Below, one piece after another: positions 1-5,031 of a DNA stretch of 5,031 nucleotides. The notes under the pieces are model-generated. The model saw only the letters and a list, made by a program, of their open reading frames with translations, searched no databases and was not told the origin of the DNA. Within the stretch, counting starts at the first letter, position 1; the number at the start of each line of letters is the position of its first letter. This DNA comes from Thermoplasmata archaeon (lineage in GTDB: Archaea > Thermoplasmatota > Thermoplasmata > WALJ01). The stretch is taken from positions 1 to 5,031 of the forward strand of contig WALJ01000185.1 in NCBI GenBank assembly GCA_015522885.1, given 5' to 3'. Made by a program: the position numbers and the translations under genes.

Positions 1-169
1 TGGTCAGGAGCAGGTAGCACCCCTTCTTTTCCGAGAGAAACTGTTTTATCAGTTCGGTCTTGCCGACCCTTCTCCGGCCGTAGATAACCACAGGCGTAAA
101 GCCCTTCTCCCGATACATTTTGTTCAGAAACCCGAGTTCTTCCTTCCGGTCAGCAAATTGTTGTAGCAT
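1..169 (-). CDS. Archaeal-type AAA ATPase, N-terminal part (runs off the left edge)
   Basis: On the reverse strand an ATG at 169-167 opens a frame that stays open for 56 codons to the window edge. The protein begins MLQQFADRKEELGFL, followed by VVIYGRRRVGKTEL. Residues 31-38 (GRRRVGKT) are a Walker A P-loop, with hydrophobic strand residues VVIY just before it. A short acidic helix (DRKEEL) followed about 20 residues later by YGRRRVGKTEL is the characteristic start of the archaeal ATPase family (Pfam Archaeal ATPase type), whose members often carry a nuclease-like DUF234 domain at the C-terminus. That part lies outside the window, as do Walker B and the sensor motifs. The cellular role is unknown; members of this family are numerous in archaea and mostly uncharacterised. 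The gene is divergent from the hsd operon, so membership of the same system is not implied. There is no Shine-Dalgarno site before the ATG, and a TATA box lies about 27 nt upstream, which suggests a leaderless mRNA. Confidence 0.87.
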   Translation of the reverse strand, partial: MLQQFADRKEELGFLNKMYREKGFTPVVIYGRRRVGKTELIKQFLSEKKGCYLLLT

Positions 170-170
170 G

Positions 171-181
171 ATTAGTCTAAT
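171..181. promoter_or_regulatory. 11-bp palindrome next to the ATPase start, possible operator
   Basis: ATTAG-T-CTAAT is a perfect inverted repeat with 5-bp arms around one central base. It lies between the predicted TATA box (192-201) and the ATPase start codon (167-169). This is where an archaeal repressor would block RNA polymerase recruitment or promoter opening. The arms are short and AT-rich, so chance is a real possibility. No regulator gene is visible in the window. Confidence 0.25.
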
Positions 182-191
182 TATCATACAA

Positions 192-201
192 CTATTTAAA
201 G
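192..201 (-). promoter_or_regulatory. TATA box of the divergent ATPase gene, leaderless geometry
   Basis: Read on the reverse strand, the site is CTTTAAATAG, a close match to an archaeal TATA box, preceded by an A/G-containing stretch (GCGAAT) that could act as the TFB-recognition element. Its centre is about 27 nt from the A of the ATG at 169. Archaeal transcription usually starts about 25-27 nt downstream of the TATA centre, so the transcript would begin at or next to the start codon. The lack of any purine-rich ribosome site before this ATG agrees with that. The placement is inferred from spacing alone. Confidence 0.6.
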
Positions 202-305
202 ATTCGCCCTGAGGCCACGGGGAGAGATGGGTTTTATATGGTTGGTGGAAAAGAGTAACCGAACATAGTATTTTTACACTTGCATGGGCTCAGTATTTTC
301 TAACA

Positions 306-320
306 CAAAAGGTTTAATAA
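306..320 (+). promoter_or_regulatory. Candidate BRE/TATA promoter of the hsd operon
   Basis: TTTAATAA at 313-320, preceded by the A-rich CAAAAGG (306-312), looks like an archaeal TATA box with a TFB-recognition element. Transcription would be expected to start near 342-344. That leaves a short leader containing GAGGAG at 351-356 and an ATG at 362 before hsdR at 406. A second TATA-like string, TTTATATG at 233-240, could serve as an upstream promoter starting near 263, but it has a poorer upstream element (GAGATGGG). Apart from these sites I see no gene between 170 and 361. Confidence 0.55.
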
Positions 321-361
321 GATGAAATGAATACCGAAGCGACTAGCCAAGAGGAGAGCGT

Positions 362-406
362 ATGAGAAATAAAATTACTGCGAAAACAAGGGAGAAGGCG
401 ATATAA
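362..406 (+). CDS. Possible 14-aa leader peptide overlapping the hsdR start (TAATG)
   Basis: The ATG at 362 opens a short frame encoding MRNKITAKTREKAI and ends with TAA at 404-406. The last A of that stop is the first base of the hsdR ATG, giving the TAATG stop-start overlap typical of translational coupling. The mini-ORF has a strong Shine-Dalgarno match, GAGGAG at 351-356, with 5 nt to the ATG, and it begins about 19 nt after the transcription start predicted from the TATA box at 313-320. The peptide is basic (five K/R in 14) with no recognised motif. The hsdR ribosome site (393-402) lies inside its last codons, so a ribosome translating the mini-ORF would cover that site and then terminate directly on the hsdR start. 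Its role could be to set HsdR output relative to the methyltransferase. It could also be a chance frame; only the geometry supports it. Confidence 0.45.
   Translation: MRNKITAKTREKAI
393..402 (+). promoter_or_regulatory. Ribosome binding site of hsdR
   Basis: AGAAGGCGAT matches the archaeal 16S-complementary string AGGAGGTGAT at 8 of 10 positions and ends 3 nt before the ATG at 406. It supports that start. The hsdR frame has an in-frame stop at 370-372 and no other start codon in between. The site is embedded in the last codons of the upstream mini-ORF. Confidence 0.6.
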
Positions 407-2766
407 TGGCCAACGAAGCAGATACCTGCCGGACATTGGTGTTGCCCAAACTCTATGCTGCAGGGTGGTCCGATGAGCAGATCACAGAGCAAAAAATATT
501 CACCGACGGACGGATTATCATAATAGGAAAAAAGGCCGAAAGGAAGCAAAAAAAGATTGCGGATTATATCTTAAAGATATCAAAAAACTTTCCTATTGCC
601 GTAGTAGAGGCAAAAGCCAATTACAAAAAAGCAGGAGATGGATTACAACAGGCCAAGGAGTATGCCGAAATACTCGGTCTGAAATTTGCATATTCAAGTA
701 ACGGGCGGGAAATAATCGAGCATGATTATATCACAGGCGAGGAGAGAGAAATCAACGAGTTTCCTTCACCCGAGGAACTCTGGGAGCGCCTGAAAAAGAA
801 TGAAGGCATTCCGGAAGAGGGTGAGAAAAAGCTTCTAACGCCATATTACAATCTTCCGGGAAAAAAGGCAAGATATTATCAGGAAATTGCAATTAACCGG
901 GCGGTTGCAGAGGTTCTTAAAGGTAAAAACAGGATTTTACTTACACTTGCGACAGGAACAGGAAAGACCTATGTGGCATTTCAGATAATATGGAAACTAT
1001 GGGAATCAAAATGGAATAAATCCGGAGATGGTAGGAAACCAAAAGTTCTCTACCTTGCAGACCGCTCTGTTCTTGTAGATGACCCGAAGGATAAGACTTT
1101 TGGTGTTTTCGGGGATGCAAGATACAGAATAAAAGGAGAGGCGAAAAAGAGCCGGGAGATATATTTTTCAACATATCAGGCAATAGCCAAGGATGAAAGG
1201 CGGCCGGGCCTGTACAGGGAATATGGCCCAGAATTTTTTGACCTCATAATTGTGGATGAGTGCCACAGAGGGAGTGCAAAGGACGATAGCAACTGGAGAG
1301 AGATACTGGAGTATTTTTCGTCTGCGGTTCAGATAGGGATGACGGCAACTCCTTTGAGAAAGGACAACATAGACACATACAGTTACTTTGGAAATCCGAT
1401 ATACACATATAGCCTAAAACAGGGAATTGAAGATGGTTTTCTGGCACCATACACCGTGCACAGAATTGTTACCGATGTGGATGCTACGGGATGGAGGCCG
1501 GAGAAAGGTCAGGTGGACAAATACGGGCGCGAGATACCGGACGGAGAGTACGGAACGAAGGACTTCGAAAGAATAATCTCTCTGCGTGAAAGGACACGGG
1601 CGGTTGCAAAGCATCTGACAGAATATATGAAGAGTACGGACCGATTCGCAAAGACCATCGTGTTCTGTGTGGACCAGGAACACGCATCTCAGACGAGAAT
1701 GGAGCTGAACAACCTTAACAAAGACTTTGTAAAAAATGACCCGAACTATGTTGTGAGGATAGTGTACGACGAGGGAGATGCCGGAAAAGGGCAACTCGGA
1801 AGATTCATGGATATAGAGAGCACAAGCCCGGTAATAGTCACAACATCGAAATTGTTGACCACAGGGGTGGACATACCAACCTGCAAGAACATCGTAATAT
1901 TCAGAGTTGTGAACTCCATGACAGAGTTCAAACAGATGATTGGCAGGGGGACACGGGTAAGAGAGGATTACGGAAAGCTTTACTTCAATATTCTGGACTA
2001 TACGGGGAGCGCTACGAGGCTGTTCGCAGATCCGGATTTCGATGGCGAGCCTGCCAGAATAAGCGAAGAAGAGATTGATGATGAGGGAAAGAGTGTCGAA
2101 GGTACTTATGAGGTTATCTCAGAAGACATTCCAGAAGAAGAGGAAGAGATTCTTCAGAGTAAGGCCCCGGTATTATCTGATGATTCCGAGGGAGAAATAA
2201 GAAAATACTATGTTGAAGGAGGGCGGGTGGAGATAGTCGCTTCGGTGGTTTATCAGCTTGATTCGAACGGTAACCGACTGAAAACCATAGAATATACCGA
2301 TTATACGAAGAACCAGATTCGGAGCATGTATTCTTCTGCGGATGAACTAAAAGCAAAATGGAGTGACCCTGAGGAGAGAAAAATCATAAGGGACATACTC
2401 AGCGAGAGAGGAATAACCTTCGAGTATCTGGCAGAGATAACAAAACATCCCGATGCCGACCCGTTTGACCTGTTGTGTCATGTGGCTTTTAACGCACCCC
2501 TGAAAACGCGGAGGGAAAGGGCAGAGATGCTGAGAAAGAACAAAAAGGATTTCTTCGATGAATACGGGCCGGTAGCCAGAGAGATACTGAACGAAATCCT
2601 GGAGAAATACATTGAGTACGGACTTAAAGAACTGGATGACCCGAACATATTGAATGTGCCTCCGATATCCGAGAAGGGAAATCTTATGGAGATTGCGGAG
2701 GCTTTCGGGGGAACCGAAGAACTGAAAGTAGCCCTGTCCAGATTGCAGAATATGATATACGCCTGA
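406..2766 (+). CDS. hsdR: Type I restriction endonuclease, R (translocase/nuclease) subunit
   Basis: HsdR is the motor and nuclease of a Type I R-M complex. Bound to HsdM2-HsdS at an unmethylated site, it pulls in flanking DNA using ATP and cuts at a distance. The 786-aa protein has three parts. Residues 1-130 are a PD-(D/E)xK nuclease domain with D53, E68 and K70 (VVEAK) and a QxxxY motif at 82-86. Residues about 145-530 are a superfamily 2 helicase core: ATGTGKT (182-188), DECH (284-287), GMTATP (311-316), KTIVFC (416-421), TTGVDIP (485-491) and QMIGRGTR (510-517). An acidic linker (about 553-606) leads to a C-terminal helical domain resembling the EcoEI R C-terminal family, which binds the methyltransferase core. 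The length matches the short EcoAI/EcoEI (Type IB) group and not the longer EcoKI type. The start MANEADTCRTLVLPKLYAAGW fits the family. No catalytic residue is missing, so activity is expected. It is followed after 9 nt by hsdM. Confidence 0.97.
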   Translation: MANEADTCRTLVLPKLYAAGWSDEQITEQKIFTDGRIIIIGKKAERKQKKIADYILKISKNFPIAVVEAKANYKKAGDGLQQAKEYAEILGLKFAYSSNGREIIEHDYITGEEREINEFPSPEELWERLKKNEGIPEEGEKKLLTPYYNLPGKKARYYQEIAINRAVAEVLKGKNRILLTLATGTGKTYVAFQIIWKLWESKWNKSGDGRKPKVLYLADRSVLVDDPKDKTFGVFGDARYRIKGEAKKSREIYFSTYQAIAKDERRPGLYREYGPEFFDLIIVDECHRGSAKDDSNWREILEYFSSAVQIGMTATPLRKDNIDTYSYFGNPIYTYSLKQGIEDGFLAPYTVHRIVTDVDATGWRPEKGQVDKYGREIPDGEYGTKDFERIISLRERTRAVAKHLTEYMKSTDRFAKTIVFCVDQEHASQTRMELNNLNKDFVKNDPNYVVRIVYDEGDAGKGQLGRFMDIESTSPVIVTTSKLLTTGVDIPTCKNIVIFRVVNSMTEFKQMIGRGTRVREDYGKLYFNILDYTGSATRLFADPDFDGEPARISEEEIDDEGKSVEGTYEVISEDIPEEEEEILQSKAPVLSDDSEGEIRKYYVEGGRVEIVASVVYQLDSNGNRLKTIEYTDYTKNQIRSMYSSADELKAKWSDPEERKIIRDILSERGITFEYLAEITKHPDADPFDLLCHVAFNAPLKTRRERAEMLRKNKKDFFDEYGPVAREILNEILEKYIEYGLKELDDPNILNVPPISEKGNLMEIAEAFGGTEELKVALSRLQNMIYA

Positions 2767-2771
2767 GGTGA
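2766..2771 (+). promoter_or_regulatory. Ribosome binding site of hsdM, touching the hsdR stop
   Basis: AGGTGA lies 4 nt before the ATG at 2776. Its first base is the last base of the hsdR TGA stop (2764-2766). This is the GGTGA-type site common in archaea. It fixes the hsdM start and implies that ribosomes finishing hsdR can reload on hsdM. Confidence 0.75.
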
Positions 2772-2775
2772 AAAA

Positions 2776-4329
2776 ATGACACGGAAAAGTGAGAAACAGG
2801 AGCTTACGACACCACAGAAGTTGAGCAGTATAATAAAATCATGCAGAGACATCATGAGGAAGGACAAGGGACTCAACGGAGACCTTGACCGCCTGCCGAT
2901 GCTTACATGGATAATGTTCCTGAAGTTTCTGGACGATATGGAGAGGATAAGGGAAACGGAGGCCAGTTTTAAGGGGGAAAAGTATGTTCCGGCGATAGAA
3001 CCCCCATACAGATGGAGGGACTGGGCCGCAAAAGAGGGCGGTATAACGGGTGACGAACTTATCGCCTTCGTAAACAATGACGAGGCCATGAGGCCGGACG
3101 GAACAAGAGGGCCCGGGCTGTTCGCATACCTCCGCTCTCTGAGGGGAGATAATGGCGGAGACCGTCGGGATGTTATCGCAACAGTCTTTAGAGGAACAGT
3201 GAACAGGATGATAAACGGCTATCTTCTGAGAGATGTCATAAACAAGGTCAATGAAATAAACTTCACCTCCTCCGAGGAGATGCACACACTATCCCACCTT
3301 TACGAGAGCATGCTCAAGGAAATCCGGGATGCCGCAGGCGATAACGGAGAGATATACACTCCGAGGCCTGTCGTTCGATTCATAGTGGAGGTTATCGACC
3401 CGAAATTAGGAGAGAAAATTCTGGACCCCGCAGCAGGAACAGGAGGTTTCCTTGTTGAGGCGTTCGAACACCTGAAAAAGCAGTGCAAGACCACAAAAGA
3501 TTATGAAATATTGCAGAGAAAATCCATATACGGCGGAGAGGCAAAACCTCTTCCTTACCTTCTGGGAGAGATGAACCTTTTGCTTCACGGGCTTGAGTAT
3601 CCACAGATTGACCCTGGCAATTCTCTAAGGTTCAAACTGAGCGAGATCGGTGATAAAGACAGAGTGGATGTAATAGTGACCAATCCGCCGTTTGGCGGTG
3701 AGGAAGAGGCGGGAATACGGAGTAATTTTCCGCAAGACAAAAGAACATCGGAAACGGCCCTCCTTTTCCTGCAGTTGATAATGAGGAAACTGAGGCGGCC
3801 GAAAGGGGAAAAGAAAGGCGGACGATGCGGAATGGTCGTGCCGAACGGAACCTTATTCGGGGACGGAGTTTCGGCCAGAATCAAGAAGGAACTGCTGGAA
3901 GGCTTCAACCTGCACACTATCGTAAGGCTGCCGAAAGGAGTGTTCGAGCCATACACAAGCATAGAAACGAACCTGCTCTTTTTCGAAAAGGACGGACCTA
4001 CAAAGGAGATATGGTACTACGAACTGCCTCTGCCGGAAGGCAGAAAGAACTACACCAAGACAAAGCCGCTCAGGTTCGAGGAGTTCGGGCCTGTTATCGA
4101 GTGGTGGAACAACAGGGAGGAGAACGAGCACGCATGGAAGGTTCCGGTTGAAGAGGTTATAAAGAACAACTACAATCTGGACATAAAGAACCCAAGCAAA
4201 GCGAAGGAGGAGGAGCACAGACCACCGGAGGAGATTGTGGCCGATATAATCGAGAAGGAAAAGAGGATTTTCGAACTCATGCAGGAGATACAGGCGGAGA
4301 TAACCGAAGGGTGGGAAGATGGAGAGTAA
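2776..4329 (+). CDS. hsdM: Type I DNA adenine-N6 methyltransferase, M subunit
   Basis: HsdM transfers a methyl group from S-adenosylmethionine to N6 of adenine in the target chosen by HsdS. It protects host DNA and forms the core to which HsdR binds. In the 517-aa protein, residues about 12-165 form the HsdM N-terminal helical domain (from LSSIIKSCRDIMRKDKG through the DMERIRE and RWRDWA segments). This domain senses the methylation state of the target. The catalytic domain follows, with YTPRPVVRF (194-202, motif X region), SAM-binding DPAAGTGGF (217-225, motif I) and catalytic NPPF (303-306, motif IV). The charged C-terminus (KAKEEEHRPPEEIV onward) is helical and expected to contact HsdS. 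Length and layout agree with the EcoAI-like group. The gene sits 9 nt after hsdR, and its last 11 nt overlap hsdS in another frame. It appears intact. Sampled stretches are about 52% G+C, compared with about 41% in the first part of hsdR (481-1080). Confidence 0.97.
   Translation: MTRKSEKQELTTPQKLSSIIKSCRDIMRKDKGLNGDLDRLPMLTWIMFLKFLDDMERIRETEASFKGEKYVPAIEPPYRWRDWAAKEGGITGDELIAFVNNDEAMRPDGTRGPGLFAYLRSLRGDNGGDRRDVIATVFRGTVNRMINGYLLRDVINKVNEINFTSSEEMHTLSHLYESMLKEIRDAAGDNGEIYTPRPVVRFIVEVIDPKLGEKILDPAAGTGGFLVEAFEHLKKQCKTTKDYEILQRKSIYGGEAKPLPYLLGEMNLLLHGLEYPQIDPGNSLRFKLSEIGDKDRVDVIVTNPPFGGEEEAGIRSNFPQDKRTSETALLFLQLIMRKLRRPKGEKKGGRCGMVVPNGTLFGDGVSARIKKELLEGFNLHTIVRLPKGVFEPYTSIETNLLFFEKDGPTKEIWYYELPLPEGRKNYTKTKPLRFEEFGPVIEWWNNREENEHAWKVPVEEVIKNNYNLDIKNPSKAKEEEHRPPEEIVADIIEKEKRIFELMQEIQAEITEGWEDGE
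4309..4314 (+). promoter_or_regulatory. Ribosome binding site of hsdS inside the end of hsdM
   Basis: GGGTGG ends 4 nt before the ATG at 4319 and decides between this start and two in-frame ATGs at 4337 and 4340, whose best upstream match (GGAG at 4321-4324) is 12 or more nt away. The 4319 start also keeps the tryptophan of the SKWPMMKL segment, which usually opens Type I specificity subunits. Confidence 0.6.
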
Positions 4330-5031
4330 GTGGCCGATGATGAAGCTGGAGAAAGTGCTGGAACCTATTAGGGAAACCGCCGAAATATCCCCGTTAGAAT
4401 CCTATAAACAAATTACGGTAAGACTTCACCATAAAGGGATAATACTGCGAGGCGAAAAAAATGGCGAGGAAATCAAATCAAAACAATATTTTGCAAGAAA
4501 AGAGCAGTTTTTAATTTCTAGAATCGATGCCAGAAATGGGGCGATGGGATTGGTACCGCCTGAACTAGACGGTGCGATTGTAACTAATGATTTTCTGACT
4601 TATGATATAGACAAAAACAGACTCTTTCCACGATATTTTGATTACCTAACGAGTACAAAGGGTTTTGTTGATGAGTGTATTCGAGCAAGTGAGGGCACCA
4701 CAAATAGAGTCAGACTCAAACCAGATAAATTTTTGGAAATCGAAATCCCCTTCCCGCCACTTGAGGAACAGGAGCGCATCGTGGCAAGAATAGAGGAACT
4801 CTTGTCGAGAACCAAGGAGGCCAGAAGGCTGCGGGCGGAGGCGGTGAGAGAGGCGGAGGAGATGTTTGAAAGGGGGGAATCAAAAATTTTTGAGGAATTA
4901 GCTGAAGAAAGAGGCACAATTGCTATTGAAGAATCACCAATATCTCTAAACCCAGAACAGGTAAATCCCAAGGAAAAATTCGGAGAAAGGTCGTTTATTT
5001 ATATAGATTTATCAAGCGTTGCGCAGAATAC
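4319..5031 (+). CDS. hsdS: Type I specificity subunit (runs off the right edge)
   Basis: HsdS reads the bipartite recognition sequence and holds two HsdM subunits. The frame from ATG 4319 is open to the window end (237 codons). Family members are usually about 400-450 aa, so roughly the first half is seen. Residues about 5-145 are the first target-recognition domain, opening with SKWPMMKLEKVLEPI and containing IVTNDF (87-92) and EGTTNRVRL (125-133), elements common in these domains. PPLEEQERIVARIEEL (146-161) begins the conserved central region, a long charged helix to about residue 194 (half of the HsdS coiled coil). The second recognition domain has just begun, with FIYIDLSSV (226-234). The start overlaps the hsdM end by 11 nt, giving coupled translation. 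Composition is mosaic: about 38% G+C over 4381-4740, about 61% over 4741-4860 and about 36% over 4861-5031 (hand counts). The DNA target cannot be read from the sequence. Confidence 0.95.
   Translation, partial: MESKWPMMKLEKVLEPIRETAEISPLESYKQITVRLHHKGIILRGEKNGEEIKSKQYFARKEQFLISRIDARNGAMGLVPPELDGAIVTNDFLTYDIDKNRLFPRYFDYLTSTKGFVDECIRASEGTTNRVRLKPDKFLEIEIPFPPLEEQERIVARIEELLSRTKEARRLRAEAVREAEEMFERGESKIFEELAEERGTIAIEESPISLNPEQVNPKEKFGERSFIYIDLSSVAQN

Noticed and set aside
258..338. ACCGAA repeated at 258-263 and 333-338 in the control region.
   Set aside because: A six-base match 75 nt apart on either side of the promoter is expected by chance.
170..405. Search for a CRISPR array, tRNA, insertion-sequence ends or a controller (C) protein gene in the intergenic region.
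   Set aside because: No repeat array, cloverleaf pattern, long inverted repeats or helix-turn-helix frame was found; only promoter-like sites and the 14-codon ORF are present.
397..411. Possible hairpin GGC...GCC around the hsdR start codon.
   Set aside because: Only three base pairs across a 9-nt loop, too weak to propose translational control by structure.
406..1440. The first part of hsdR looks lower in G+C (about 41% over 481-1080) than hsdM (about 52% in sampled lines), suggesting a recombined nuclease/helicase front half.
   Set aside because: The change is gradual and uneven line to line, falls inside the helicase core with no domain border, and Lys/Ile-rich composition of the nuclease domain may explain it.
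2478..3089. A 203-codon - strand frame across the hsdR-hsdM junction.
   Set aside because: It is antisense to two well-supported genes, serine-rich as expected from the complement of their codons, and spans the hsdR stop and hsdM start. There is no ribosome site or family resemblance.
3825..4151. A 108-codon + strand frame inside hsdM.
   Set aside because: It lies wholly within the conserved methyltransferase domain in another frame, has no recognisable domain and is rich in arginine, glycine and glutamate as expected for a shadow frame.
4834..4859. In-frame direct repeat GGCGGAGG at 4834-4841 and 4852-4859 in the HsdS coiled coil, recalling the repeat-number switch of some Type IC specificity subunits.
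   Set aside because: Only 8 bp match, without a true repeated peptide unit. GA/GC-rich codons for E, A and R in a charged helix produce such matches by chance.

Overview
The window holds most of an archaeal-style Type I restriction-modification operon, hsdR-hsdM-hsdS on the + strand. At the left edge is the start of a divergent ATPase gene on the - strand. An archaeal host is an inference. It rests on a Walker-A ATPase start typical of the archaeal ATPase family (YGRRRVGKTEL), TATA-box promoters instead of -35/-10 boxes, GGTG/AGGTGA-type Shine-Dalgarno sites, and frequent AGA/AGG and ATA codons. The overall mid-range GC would fit a euryarchaeon such as a methanogen relative, but nothing here fixes the genus.

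Layout. Positions 1-169 (-) encode the first 56 residues of an AAA-type ATP-binding protein, apparently read from a leaderless transcript. Positions 170-405 form a divergent control region. It has an outward TATA box for the ATPase (193-200) with an 11-bp palindrome beside the start codon, and a good TATA box (313-320) for the hsd operon. Between that TATA box and hsdR lies a 14-codon ORF (362-406) with its own strong Shine-Dalgarno site. Its stop codon overlaps the hsdR start codon (TAATG), so it may be a translationally coupled leader peptide. Positions 406-2766 are hsdR (786 aa), 2776-4329 are hsdM (517 aa), and hsdS starts at 4319 and runs off the right edge at 5031 (237 codons seen).

How the genes work together. 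HsdS selects the DNA sequence through two target-recognition domains. HsdM with HsdS forms the adenine-N6 methyltransferase that marks host sites. HsdR adds the ATP-driven translocase and the PD-(D/E)xK nuclease that cut unmodified DNA. All motifs needed for activity are intact in hsdR and hsdM. Domain layout and lengths resemble the EcoAI/EcoEI (Type IB) group. Tight spacing (9 nt between hsdR and hsdM, 11-nt overlap between hsdM and hsdS) indicates one transcript with coupled translation.

The most unusual points are the coupled mini-ORF before hsdR and the sharp base-composition mosaic of hsdS. In hsdS the conserved coiled-coil segment is about 61% G+C, between two recognition-domain segments of about 36-38%, as expected from recognition-domain exchange. 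I see no evidence for an entirely new system here; the core is a recognisable Type I R-M locus.
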